Positions 18,427-27,359 of a stretch of 64,000 nt of DNA are shown here, in pieces. Both the position numbers and the translations under genes were made by a program. The stretch is from Pseudidiomarina mangrovi (lineage in GTDB: Bacteria; Pseudomonadota; Gammaproteobacteria; Enterobacterales; Alteromonadaceae): contig NZ_RJLC01000017.1 of the NCBI RefSeq assembly GCF_003999375.1, positions 310,001-374,000 of the forward strand, read 5' to 3'. The notes below the pieces were generated by a model. That model was not told the origin of the DNA and made no database searches. It saw nothing but the letters and a program-made list of their open reading frames with translations. Positions within the stretch are counted from its first letter, which is position 1. Each line of letters opens with the position of its first letter.

Positions 18427-20709
18427 ATGACAACAAGTAATCAAGGTATTGCGCTGCCAGTGGGCACTGAGATCAACCACTACCGTATTGCCGATGTGCT
18501 CGGCCAAGGCGGTTTTGGGGTCGTTTATAAGGCTCACCATACACATCTCGATGAACAGGTCGTTATTAAAGAATTTTTGCCGGTTGAATTAGCGGGGCGT
18601 CACGGTAACACCGTTTCGCCGCACTCAAATTCAAAGCAGGATTTATACAGCGACTGTTTGCGCCGGTTTATGGAGGAGGGGCGTACGCTGGTTAAACTAC
18701 GCCACCCTAATGTGGTGCGCTGCCGTGACTTATTTACTGCGAACGGAACCGCGTATTTGGTGATGGATTTTGAAGATGGTTTGTCACTCGACCAGCTGAT
18801 CCGTGCCCTTGAGCAACAAAACGATAGCTATACCCAAGTTCAGTTACTGCATTTCTTGATTCCATTGGCGCAAGGTTTGGCCTATATCCATGATCAGGGC
18901 GTGCTGCATCGTGACATTAAGCCCGGCAATGTATTTATTCGTCGCCACGATGGCTCACCGGTTATTATCGATTTTGGTGCGGCCAAGCAGAATTTTGCTA
19001 TTGCCTCGCAATCACAAGCACCTTTTACTGAATTTTATGCGCCGCTGGAACAAATTGAAGGCGGTGGCGAAGCCAAACCAACCATCGATATTCATGCCTT
19101 TGGGGCGTTAGTGTATCGGCTGGTGAGTGGCGCGGTTGGGCCTAAGGCCGAAGCTCGGGCAATGGCGCTGTTGTATGGATCAAAAGATCCACTAAGCCCA
19201 GTTGCTGAGGTCACTAAAACCAAGCTTACGGATGCTTTTTGTCAATTGATTGATAGTTGTTTGGCGTTTCGTGCTGGCGACCGGCCACAGAGCATGCACG
19301 AAATTGTCACTGCATTGGAGCAAATTGCTGGCAAATCGTTGTCTGGTGATAGCGCAAAATATACCAAAATGCCCGCAGCCGAAAAGCCAGCTAAGGCCGA
19401 GAAACCGAAAAAACCAGCAAAAGCTGTTGATGACAGTAAACCAGCTCTGATTTTCCCAACCAAATGGGTTGCCATAATCGTGGCTGTAGCGGTACTTGGT
19501 GGTGGCGGAGCGTGGGCGATTAGCGAATTTCAGCAACAGCGCGCAATTGACATTGAGCAGCAGCGCATTGCCGAGCAACAGCGTAAACAAGATGAAGCAG
19601 CTTGGGGCGAGGCCAGTAGCGGCAACACCATTGAAGATTTTGAACAGTATATTGCCAATTACCCAGAGGGTATCTACCTAGAAGCGGCGAAATCACGTAA
19701 AAAAGCTCTCGAATTAGAAGCCGAACTACAACGCAAACTTGCGGAGCAGGAGCAACGCGACAAAGCTGAACGTGATCGTCTGCTGGCTGAACAACGTGAA
19801 CGTGAGCGTATTGCTGAACAGCAACGTAAAGCCGAAGAGCAACGTCGTAAGGCGGCTCGCGCGCGTGAGTTAGCCGGTGAGATGGTCAGCATTCGTGGTG
19901 GTAGTTTCAGCATCGGTTGTGATGCTGGCTCGAGCTGCGATAGTAAAGAATTACCGACCAAACAAATCTCGATTAGGGCCTTCCAAATCGGTAAATATGA
20001 GGTCACTAGAGCGCAATTTGCCGCTTTTGTGCGGGCAACCAATTATGTCACCCGAGCTGAGCGTGAAACTGGCAGTGCTACCTGTTATGCCGGGGTTGCT
20101 GGCCGTGATCCATTTTGGGCTTACACCAACGATATAACTTGGCGCAATGCCTCTTTGATGGGTTCTGGCCAGGGTGATAACCATCCGGTAGTGTGTGTTA
20201 GCCAACTCGATGCGCTGGAATTTATTGATTGGTTGAATAAAGAAACTGGCATGAAATTCCGCTTACCATCTGAAGCAGAGTGGGAATACGTTGCGCGAGC
20301 TGGCTCACGTAATACTTATGGTGTGACAAACAACCAAGAGTCATTGTGCATGTACGGCAACGTGAACGATAGCACAGCCCTGCCAGATGGAACCTTCTGG
20401 AATAGTAAACTCAGTTGTACTGACGGTTACGCATTTACAGCCCCAGTTGGCTCATACATTGCCAATGCCTTCGGTGTGCATGACATCATTGGTAATGTCA
20501 AAGAATTCACCGCCGATTGCTGGAATGCTAACCTATCCAATATCCCAAGCAACGGTAGCGCCAACAAAAATGGCGATTGCACTAAGGTGGTTGAGCGCGG
20601 TGGTAACTTTAACACCTCGCCAAGCTTCTTGCGGGTAACCTATCGCGGCGATCCGGGCAATGCCTTTCGTGGCGTACATGCTGGCTTCCGCTTAGCTCTT
20701 GATAACTAA
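18427..20709 (+). CDS. Serine/threonine kinase - TM - SUMF1/FGE-like domain protein
   Basis: A 760-residue protein. The kinase domain (~18-290) has GQGGFGVVYKA, Lys48 in VVIKEFLP, HRDIKPGN (Asp163) and DFGAAKQNF, so it should be active. A Lys/Pro/Ala linker leads to a membrane helix at ~346-365, a charged segment rich in Gln, Glu and Arg (~370-480), and a SUMF1/formylglycine-generating-enzyme-like domain (~484-760) with VSIRGGSFSIG, IGKYEVTRAQFAAFV, FRLPSEAEWEYVARAG, IGNVKEFTADCW and HAGFRLA. Seven or more Cys residues in this domain fit a periplasmic, disulfide-bonded location. The kinase plus SUMF1 combination is known from PpkA/Pkn relatives. The ATG at 18427 follows AAGG by 6 bp. It ends in a TAATG overlap with a paralogous kinase. 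Confidence 0.9.
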   Translation: MTTSNQGIALPVGTEINHYRIADVLGQGGFGVVYKAHHTHLDEQVVIKEFLPVELAGRHGNTVSPHSNSKQDLYSDCLRRFMEEGRTLVKLRHPNVVRCRDLFTANGTAYLVMDFEDGLSLDQLIRALEQQNDSYTQVQLLHFLIPLAQGLAYIHDQGVLHRDIKPGNVFIRRHDGSPVIIDFGAAKQNFAIASQSQAPFTEFYAPLEQIEGGGEAKPTIDIHAFGALVYRLVSGAVGPKAEARAMALLYGSKDPLSPVAEVTKTKLTDAFCQLIDSCLAFRAGDRPQSMHEIVTALEQIAGKSLSGDSAKYTKMPAAEKPAKAEKPKKPAKAVDDSKPALIFPTKWVAIIVAVAVLGGGGAWAISEFQQQRAIDIEQQRIAEQQRKQDEAAWGEASSGNTIEDFEQYIANYPEGIYLEAAKSRKKALELEAELQRKLAEQEQRDKAERDRLLAEQRERERIAEQQRKAEEQRRKAARARELAGEMVSIRGGSFSIGCDAGSSCDSKELPTKQISIRAFQIGKYEVTRAQFAAFVRATNYVTRAERETGSATCYAGVAGRDPFWAYTNDITWRNASLMGSGQGDNHPVVCVSQLDALEFIDWLNKETGMKFRLPSEAEWEYVARAGSRNTYGVTNNQESLCMYGNVNDSTALPDGTFWNSKLSCTDGYAFTAPVGSYIANAFGVHDIIGNVKEFTADCWNANLSNIPSNGSANKNGDCTKVVERGGNFNTSPSFLRVTYRGDPGNAFRGVHAGFRLALDN

Positions 20710-22754
20710 TGACTACGGATCACGCCTTCGCACTGACACCAGGCACCGAGCTCAATCACTATGTGATTGAGTCGGTGCTCGGGCAGGGTGGTTTCGGTGT
20801 AGTCTACAAAGCACATCATGCCTTATTGCATGAAACTGTAGTCATTAAGGAATTTTTACCGGTTGAATTAGCCGGTCGCCACGGCGTATCGGTGGTGCCG
20901 CACGGGCAGTCAAAACAAGCCCTTTACGATGATTGCTTGCAGCGATTTTTAGCTGAAGGTCGCACTCTGGTCCGGCTTAGGCATCCTAACGTAGTGCGCT
21001 GCCGTGACCTATTCAATGCTAATGGTACCGCCTATTTAGTGATGGATTTTGAAGACGGCTTACCGCTCGATGAATTAGTCAAAAGCCTAGAGCAACAGGG
21101 CTTACGTTATTCTGAACAACAGCTCTTACACTTCTTACTACCGCTCTGTGATGGTCTTGAATACATTCATGAACAGGGTGTTTTACACCGTGATATCAAG
21201 CCGGCCAATGTCTTTATTCGACGGCGTGACGGCAGCCCAGTGATTATCGATTTTGGCGCTGCCAAGCAAAATTTTGCTGCGGCCTCGCAATCACAGGCAC
21301 CGTACACTGAATTCTATGCGCCATTAGAACAAATTGAAGGCAGTGGCGAAGCGCGACCGAGTGTCGATATTCATGCCTTTGGTGGCTTAATGTATCGCAT
21401 TGTAACGGGTAAAGTAGGTCCGCGTGCAGAAGCTCGTGCCATGGCCCTTATCAATGGCAACGCTGATCCTCTGCAAAGCGCTAAAACCATAGCTGGTGAG
21501 CATTACTCCCAAGGCTTACTGAGTCTCATCGATTGCTGTTTGGCATTTCGTCCTGATCAGCGTCCAGCATCTATGGCTGAGGTCCGGCAGGGCTTGCAAA
21601 TTGAAGCACAGCATGCACCCGCTGTGGTGCAGCTATCTCAGCTCGACGAACTACTTAATCTCGCTGGCGTCGATCAAGTGATCACTGACGGCGAAATGCA
21701 GATGCTGTTGAACAAGGCGAAAGCGCTACAGATTGATGCTATTGAAGCGCAGCAATACATCGTACAGCAGTGCATACAAAAAGGCTGGCAACTGCAGTCA
21801 GGCCAAGGTAAACAAGCACGCCCTGAGCCGGATATGAATGATTTTTTCAATGATGTGTTTGGTAAGCAGGCGAGTGCAACAGCACCCGCAAGTCAGCATA
21901 TTATCCTCGATCAAAGCCGAATCACCCTGTGCATCGAGCGCAATAGTCCGGCACTTTCTGGGCAAGAACTATCAGAATTTATTGGTATTGAAACCGCGGG
22001 CCCAGTATTTACCCCACTAGTAAACCCAGGCGAGCGCTTAACCCAAGCCTATACCCAAGTGTTTTCCACCGCTGAAGATAATCAACGTGAAGTTGATATT
22101 CACTTGATGCGTGCGAGTGACAACAGCTATCAAACAGCTCGCTCGGTGAGTCGGGTTAAAATAGGTATCGCTAAGCCTGCTGCAGCTGGCGTTCCACAAA
22201 TAGAGCTGTCGTTGTATGCCAAAGGCAACGATTTGTATCTCGATATACAACGTCTCGATAATCAACCGCAGCAGCCACAATCACGGGCCGCTGAGCCAAT
22301 GCAAGCTGCCGCTGCTGCACACAGCATCGACAACCAACCGACTAGGATAGGTGGCTGGTTATGGATGGTGTTGGCTAGTTTGCTGATAAAACTGTTAGTT
22401 TCGTCAGCACGGCTGACAAAACTTTATCAAGAGTTTGAGTTGGTGAATTTTGTCGAGTCAGCGCAGAGTTGGCCGCAGCTCTTTAGTACTTCGCTGGCAA
22501 TTCTGGCGGCTTATGTGGTTGCTGTGCTGGTTTTATTGGTGCTGCTGTGGCGTTGCAGTCGTTATTTTGTTGCTGCGTACGGAGTTATTGTTGCCACTAT
22601 CTATGCCATCGACCTGTGGCCGTCTGAATTGCTGTTACAGCAATTTTATCCATTAAGTCAAACCGATAACATGACCAGCGTGATTGCCACTGAATGGGTC
22701 ATACTCGCTTATTTATTGTTCTCAAAGCGCGTCAAAAATACTTTTGTGCGGTAA
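20709..22754 (+). CDS. Serine/threonine kinase with Hsp70 substrate-binding-like region and DUF2569 membrane domain
   Basis: A 681-residue protein. The kinase domain (~17-290) is nearly identical in long stretches to the preceding gene and has Lys47, HRDIKPAN (Asp162) and DFGAAKQNF. Residues ~310-360 are helical, with VDQVITDGEMQMLLNKA, recalling TerB-like or EF-hand-like segments (weak). Residues ~396-520 resemble the beta subdomain of Hsp70/DnaK: VFSTAEDNQREVDIH (from Val451) and AGVPQIELSL match DnaK almost word for word, but no Hsp70 ATPase domain is present. Residues ~544-681 hold about four membrane helices ending FSKRVKNTF, typical of DUF2569. It may recognise unfolded segments and report through phosphorylation. 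Last gene of the cluster. Confidence 0.85.
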   Translation: MTTDHAFALTPGTELNHYVIESVLGQGGFGVVYKAHHALLHETVVIKEFLPVELAGRHGVSVVPHGQSKQALYDDCLQRFLAEGRTLVRLRHPNVVRCRDLFNANGTAYLVMDFEDGLPLDELVKSLEQQGLRYSEQQLLHFLLPLCDGLEYIHEQGVLHRDIKPANVFIRRRDGSPVIIDFGAAKQNFAAASQSQAPYTEFYAPLEQIEGSGEARPSVDIHAFGGLMYRIVTGKVGPRAEARAMALINGNADPLQSAKTIAGEHYSQGLLSLIDCCLAFRPDQRPASMAEVRQGLQIEAQHAPAVVQLSQLDELLNLAGVDQVITDGEMQMLLNKAKALQIDAIEAQQYIVQQCIQKGWQLQSGQGKQARPEPDMNDFFNDVFGKQASATAPASQHIILDQSRITLCIERNSPALSGQELSEFIGIETAGPVFTPLVNPGERLTQAYTQVFSTAEDNQREVDIHLMRASDNSYQTARSVSRVKIGIAKPAAAGVPQIELSLYAKGNDLYLDIQRLDNQPQQPQSRAAEPMQAAAAAHSIDNQPTRIGGWLWMVLASLLIKLLVSSARLTKLYQEFELVNFVESAQSWPQLFSTSLAILAAYVVAVLVLLVLLWRCSRYFVAAYGVIVATIYAIDLWPSELLLQQFYPLSQTDNMTSVIATEWVILAYLLFSKRVKNTFVR

Positions 22755-22784
22755 ATTAGCTTGCTGTTAGTGGTTTAGGGCGTA

Positions 22785-22805
22785 CAGAAGGGGTGCAGAA
22801 GGGGT
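22785..22805. repeat. Short tandem direct repeat at the cluster/tRNA boundary
   Basis: CAGAAGGGGT occurs at 22785-22794 and again at 22796-22805 with one base between. It lies between the last cluster gene and the 3' end of the tRNA. The rest of the 22755-23080 gap holds the tRNA, its promoter and the rlmKL leader; I see no integrase or longer attachment repeat. Confidence 0.4.
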
Positions 22806-22824
22806 ACAACATGTCCTCGGAAAA

Positions 22825-22901
<77 letters not shown>

Positions 22902-22916
22902 TCCGAGTGAGAGCGC

Positions 22917-22945
22917 ATACTAAACACCTTTATCCTGAAACGCAA
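22917..22945 (-). promoter_or_regulatory. Promoter of the tRNA-fMet gene
   Basis: On the minus strand, TTGCGT (-35, plus positions 22940-22945) and TAGTAT (-10, plus 22917-22922) are separated by 17 bp. The region just after the -10 begins GCGC, a GC-rich discriminator as in stringently controlled stable-RNA promoters. Transcription would begin about 10 bases before the mature tRNA. Confidence 0.55.
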
Positions 22946-23080
22946 GCGAGCATTGGCGCGAACGCTCATAAATACAGCAGATTTGATTCAACCGCTCAGA
23001 TAACCACCAATTGCCGCAATACAGCATGGTCTGAACCCGCTATAATAGAGCCACTTTTAGTGACTGGATAATTTTCTCGC

Positions 23081-25216
23081 ATGGCTGAATCGTTACAACT
23101 CTTTGCTACTTGTGCCAAGGGTCTCGAAAACTTACTGTTTGATGAGTTACACCAACTGAAGGCTAGCAATGTTCGACAAACAATTGCTGGCTGTTGGTTT
23201 GAAGGCGATTTGGCTGTGGCCTATCGAAGTTGCCTATGGAGCCGCATCGCCAGTCGAGTGCTGATGAAATTAGGTGACTGTGATGCATTGCGTGCAGAAG
23301 CCGTACCGGTAGCTGTAGCCAACACCCCATGGGAAACTATCTTTAGCCCAGCACAAACGTTCATTATTGATTTCGCTGGTGACAACAAAGCAATTCGCCA
23401 CACTCAGTTTGGTGCACAACTGGTCAAAGATGGCATTGTTGATCGTTTTCGTGAACTCGGTTTAGACCGCCCATCGGTGGCCAAAGAACTGCCCGATATT
23501 CGCATCAATGCGCATTTACACAAAGATAAACTGACCTGGTACTTAGACCTTTCTGGCGATAGCCTGCATCGGCGTGGCTATCGACAGCAGCAGGGCGCTG
23601 CACCGTTGCGTGAGACCTTAGCGGCTGCGGTAGCTTTGCGGGCTGGGGTAAACAGCCAAACAGGCGTGATTTATGACCCATTTTGTGGCTCTGGAACGCT
23701 GCTGTTAGAGTCAGCTATGATCTGTTTTGATCGTGCTCCGGGCCTGAGCCGCCGTGGTTGGGGCTTTGAACAGTGGTTGGGTCACGATGAAGCGCAGTGG
23801 CAGCAATTATTGACTGAGGCAGAGCAACGTTTTAACGCCGCCTTCCAAGCCAGCAGTGCAGAATTCATTGGTGTTGATAGCGATCCGCGCATGCTTGCCA
23901 TTGCTCAGCAAAATGCCGAACGTCTTGGCTTTGCCGATTGCATGCGTTGGCAGCAGGGATTTGCAGAACAAGTACTCCCTGAGCTCAGCACAGTGAATCA
24001 GCAATCTCAGCGCTTACTAGTGACCAATCCGCCATATGGTGAACGACTCGGAGAAGAGGTCGAGACGCTGTTGCTGTATCGGCGCTTTGGTGCCCATATG
24101 CGGCAACACTTTCACGGCTGGCAATTGGCCGTATTAGCTGGCGATGAGAGCCTGTTAAAGCGAATGAAGCTGCGTAGCCATAAAAAATACAAGCTCTACA
24201 ACGGCGCATTAGACGTATTGCTAGCCCTTTACGACTTAACCGAAGAGCAAATTGAATTTACCCAGGCGCAATCAACTGATTTAGCTAACCGATTGAAAAA
24301 GAATTATAAACAACTAGAAAAGTGGGCGGCAAAAGAGGGGCTAAACGGTTGGCGTGTCTATGATGCCGACATACCTGAATACAATGCTGCAATTGATATT
24401 TATAACGACTATGTGGTGATTCAAGAATACGCAGCGCCGAAAGATATTCCGGAGGCTGTGGCGAAGGAACGGTTGTGGTTCTTGATCGATACAGTGGCAC
24501 AAGAGCTGCCGTTTGCCGCTGATCATATCACTCTAAAAATACGTCAGCGCCAGGCTGGTAAGTCACAGTATCAAAAGCAACAGCCACGTGGACTCACCAC
24601 GTTAGTGCACGAATACGGCGCACAATTTCAGGTTAATCTCAGCGATTATTTAGATACTGGGTTATTTTTGGATCATCGTTGGGCGCGTCGTGAGTTAGGT
24701 AAATTAAGCCATGATAAAACAGTCTTGAACCTGTTCGCTTATACCTGCACCGCATCGGTCCATGCAGCGCTTGGCGGTGCTCGCGAAGTGGTGTCCGTTG
24801 ATTTGTCGAAGACTTATCTAGCTTGGGGTGAAGAAAACTTTCGTTTAAATGGCATAAACCCGCGTAAACACAGCTTTATCCAGGCCGATTGCTTGCAATG
24901 GCTGCGGGAACAACGCCCACAACAACGCTTTGATGTGATCTTTCTTGATCCACCGACATTCTCAAATTCAAAACGCATGGACGATGTACTCGATGTGCAA
25001 CGTGACCACGTGCTATTGCTCAAGCTAGCGGCACGCTTGTTGACCCAAGATGGGGTAATTTTGTTCTCCAATAATAATCGCAAGTTCAAACTGGATGACG
25101 AGGGGCTCGCTGAGATTTTCTTACGCGCCGAAAATTGGACACAACGCTCATTATCGCCTGACTTTGCTCGCAATAAGCGTATTCACCACTTGTTTAAGGT
25201 GACTCACCTTGACTGA
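23081..25216 (+). CDS. rlmKL: Bifunctional 23S rRNA methyltransferase RlmKL (m2G2445 / m7G2069)
   Basis: A 711-residue cytoplasmic rRNA modification enzyme made of two methyltransferases. The N-terminal half has a THUMP domain (~40-155) and the RlmL methylase with YDPFCGSGTLLLESA and the catalytic motif TNPPYGERLG. The C-terminal half is RlmK, with NLFAYTCTASVHAALGGA for S-adenosylmethionine binding and LDPPTFSNSK. Both active motifs are intact. A TATAAT at 23041-23046 could be a -10 element, but no clear -35 was found. The next gene overlaps its 3' end by 8 bp. The rlmKL-uup neighbourhood is shared with E. coli. Confidence 0.96.
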   Translation: MAESLQLFATCAKGLENLLFDELHQLKASNVRQTIAGCWFEGDLAVAYRSCLWSRIASRVLMKLGDCDALRAEAVPVAVANTPWETIFSPAQTFIIDFAGDNKAIRHTQFGAQLVKDGIVDRFRELGLDRPSVAKELPDIRINAHLHKDKLTWYLDLSGDSLHRRGYRQQQGAAPLRETLAAAVALRAGVNSQTGVIYDPFCGSGTLLLESAMICFDRAPGLSRRGWGFEQWLGHDEAQWQQLLTEAEQRFNAAFQASSAEFIGVDSDPRMLAIAQQNAERLGFADCMRWQQGFAEQVLPELSTVNQQSQRLLVTNPPYGERLGEEVETLLLYRRFGAHMRQHFHGWQLAVLAGDESLLKRMKLRSHKKYKLYNGALDVLLALYDLTEEQIEFTQAQSTDLANRLKKNYKQLEKWAAKEGLNGWRVYDADIPEYNAAIDIYNDYVVIQEYAAPKDIPEAVAKERLWFLIDTVAQELPFAADHITLKIRQRQAGKSQYQKQQPRGLTTLVHEYGAQFQVNLSDYLDTGLFLDHRWARRELGKLSHDKTVLNLFAYTCTASVHAALGGAREVVSVDLSKTYLAWGEENFRLNGINPRKHSFIQADCLQWLREQRPQQRFDVIFLDPPTFSNSKRMDDVLDVQRDHVLLLKLAARLLTQDGVILFSNNNRKFKLDDEGLAEIFLRAENWTQRSLSPDFARNKRIHHLFKVTHLD

Positions 25217-25445
25217 GTATTATCTATTGAGTAAAAGCCAGTGCCCGTTATGCGATGAGGCCTTGGCCCACCTACAACAATTACCGCTGCAACATGCTAT
25301 TACCCTGCATCAGGTTGATATTGCTAGCGATGAGCAGTTATTCCAAGAATATCGCTGGTTGGTTCCAGTGCTAATCCGCGCCACTGATGATGCCGAATTA
25401 CGCTGGCCATTTGGTGATAAATTAATGGAGTTTTTACAGCCATGA
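25209..25445 (+). CDS. Glutaredoxin-family (thioredoxin-fold) small protein
   Basis: A 78-residue protein with an N-terminal redox motif CPLC (SKSQCPLCDEA) and a cis-Pro-type strand WLVPVLI, as in the YruB/GlrX-like DUF836 family. It is probably a thiol-disulfide oxidoreductase of the cytoplasm, substrate unknown. The start is TTG with AAGGTG 8 bp upstream, lying inside the last codons of rlmKL; no usable in-frame ATG exists before the CPLC motif. Its stop overlaps the uup start by ATGA. A small gene of this type between rlmKL and uup is a familiar arrangement in Alteromonadales. Confidence 0.8.
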   Translation: MTEYYLLSKSQCPLCDEALAHLQQLPLQHAITLHQVDIASDEQLFQEYRWLVPVLIRATDDAELRWPFGDKLMEFLQP

Positions 25446-27355
25446 GTATTGTACGCCTGCAGAATGCCCAACTCGCATTTGGCGACCATGCCGTTTTAGA
25501 TGGTGTTGATTTAGTAATAGAAGCACAGGAACGACTGTGTTTGGTCGGCCGTAATGGAGCTGGTAAATCAACCTTGATGAAAGTGCTTGATGGCTCCACC
25601 TTGCTTGATGCTGGTGAGGTGCAACTGGTCGGCTCTACGCGCATAGCACGCTTACCGCAAGATCCGCCGGCAAACTCAGCACAATCGGTGTATGACTATG
25701 TTGCTGAGGCGTTCGCTAGCACCGGTGAGTTATTGAAACGCTACCATCAGGTGATGGAGCAACTCAGTCACGACGCCAACGACAGAGTGCTAGAACAGCT
25801 ATCGCAACTACAAAACCAACTTGAAGCCGCTGATGCGTGGCAATTACCAACTCGTATCGAGCAGGTGCTTACCCAGCTCGGTATCCCGCATGATGCCACC
25901 ATGGATGCGTTGTCTGGTGGTTGGTTACGGCGCGTGGCCTTGGCCCGGGCACTGGTGATTGAACCTGATCTTTTGTTACTCGACGAGCCAACCAACCACC
26001 TCGATGTTGAGATGGTGCAATGGTTGGAGAAGTTAATTAAGGAGTTTCGTGGTGCTGTGCTGTTTATCAGCCACGACCGCGCCTTTATTCGTAACTTAGC
26101 GACTCGCATTATTGATCTCGACCGCGGTCATTTAACCAGCTATCCGGGCAGCTACGACAAATACCTCGAACTTAAGCAACAATTGCTGGAAGTCGAAGAC
26201 AGTCAAAACGCTGAATTTGACAAGAAACTGGCACAAGAAGAAGTCTGGATTCGTCAGGGCGTTAAAGCCCGCCGCACCCGTAACGAGGGGCGTGTAAGAG
26301 CGCTGGAGCAATTACGCCGTGAGCGCGCCCAACGCCGTGAACAACAAGGCTCGGCCAAATTGAGTGTGCAACAGTCACAACGCTCCGGCAAAGTGGTGTT
26401 CGAGGGTGAGCATTTATATCTAAAATTTGCCGATAAAGTGATTCTCGATGATTTTTCATTGACCCTGCAGCGTGGGGATAAGCTGGCCTTGGTCGGTGCG
26501 AACGGCTGCGGTAAAAGTACCTTGATTCGAATTATCTTGGGCGATCAGAGCGTTGATAGCGGGGTACTAAAAATTGGCACCAATTTAGCCGTAGCCTATT
26601 TTGATCAACATCGCGCACAACTCGATCCAGAACTAAGTGTGGCGGAAAATATTGGCGATGGTAAACAGGATATCACCTACAATGGACGTACCCGTCACAT
26701 TCTGAGCTATCTGCAAGACTTTCTGTTTAGCCCTAAACAAGCGCGCACACCAGTCAAAGCCCTATCTGGTGGTGAACGTAACCGCGCGCTGTTAGCTAAA
26801 CTATTCCTGCAGCCTAGTAACCTGTTAATTCTCGATGAACCAACCAACGATCTGGATATAGATACCTTAGAATTGCTGGAACAAATTATTGCTGAGTATC
26901 AAGGTACAGTCATTTTGGTGAGTCACGATCGAGAATTCGTCAATAATACCGCGACAACGTCGTTGTTATTTGAAGGGCAGGGCCGATTAACGGAGATTGT
27001 CGGTGGTTTTGAGGAAATTGAGCACTATCTGAAGCAACGTCAAACAGCGGGAACTAAATCAGCTACGCGACAGTCAGACAAACCAGCGAATAATGTGGAT
27101 AAGCCTTCTGCCAGTGGACAAAAAAAGTTATCCTACAAACTGCAACGTGAACTTGAATCAATTCCGCAGCAAATTGCGCAATTAGAACAACAACAGCAGA
27201 GTTTACAGACACAAGCTAATGATCCGCAATTCTATAACCAAGCGCATGAAATCACTGCTGCGGTGCTATTGCGATTAGGACAAATAGAAGATGAGTTGCT
27301 AGCGGTGCTTGAGCGCTGGGAAGAATTAGAAAATTTACAACAAGAGAGTCGTTAA
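25442..27355 (+). CDS. uup: ABC-F family ATPase Uup
   Basis: A 637-residue cytoplasmic, non-transport ABC protein that acts on ribosomes and is also linked to precise transposon excision in E. coli. It has two ATPase domains: Walker A GRNGAGKST and GANGCGKST, signatures LSGGWLRRVALA and LSGGERNRALLA, and Walker B LLLLDEPTNHLD and LLILDEPTNDLD. The EPTN motif is the ABC-F hallmark. A C-terminal Gln/Glu-rich coiled coil (~560-635) is the Uup DNA-binding extension. It is translationally coupled to the glutaredoxin-like gene and followed after 4 bp by the DUF3466 gene. Confidence 0.96.
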   Translation: MSIVRLQNAQLAFGDHAVLDGVDLVIEAQERLCLVGRNGAGKSTLMKVLDGSTLLDAGEVQLVGSTRIARLPQDPPANSAQSVYDYVAEAFASTGELLKRYHQVMEQLSHDANDRVLEQLSQLQNQLEAADAWQLPTRIEQVLTQLGIPHDATMDALSGGWLRRVALARALVIEPDLLLLDEPTNHLDVEMVQWLEKLIKEFRGAVLFISHDRAFIRNLATRIIDLDRGHLTSYPGSYDKYLELKQQLLEVEDSQNAEFDKKLAQEEVWIRQGVKARRTRNEGRVRALEQLRRERAQRREQQGSAKLSVQQSQRSGKVVFEGEHLYLKFADKVILDDFSLTLQRGDKLALVGANGCGKSTLIRIILGDQSVDSGVLKIGTNLAVAYFDQHRAQLDPELSVAENIGDGKQDITYNGRTRHILSYLQDFLFSPKQARTPVKALSGGERNRALLAKLFLQPSNLLILDEPTNDLDIDTLELLEQIIAEYQGTVILVSHDREFVNNTATTSLLFEGQGRLTEIVGGFEEIEHYLKQRQTAGTKSATRQSDKPANNVDKPSASGQKKLSYKLQRELESIPQQIAQLEQQQQSLQTQANDPQFYNQAHEITAAVLLRLGQIEDELLAVLERWEELENLQQESR

Positions 27356-27359
27356 TTTC

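Noticed and set aside
8178-22754. Type VI secretion regulatory locus (PpkA/PppA/Fha-like set)
   Set aside because: Kinase, PP2C and FHA genes fit, but no TssB/C, Hcp, VgrG, TssM, TssJ/K/L or ClpV-type gene lies in the window, and the M4-FHA, MotA-like and VWA genes are not T6SS parts.
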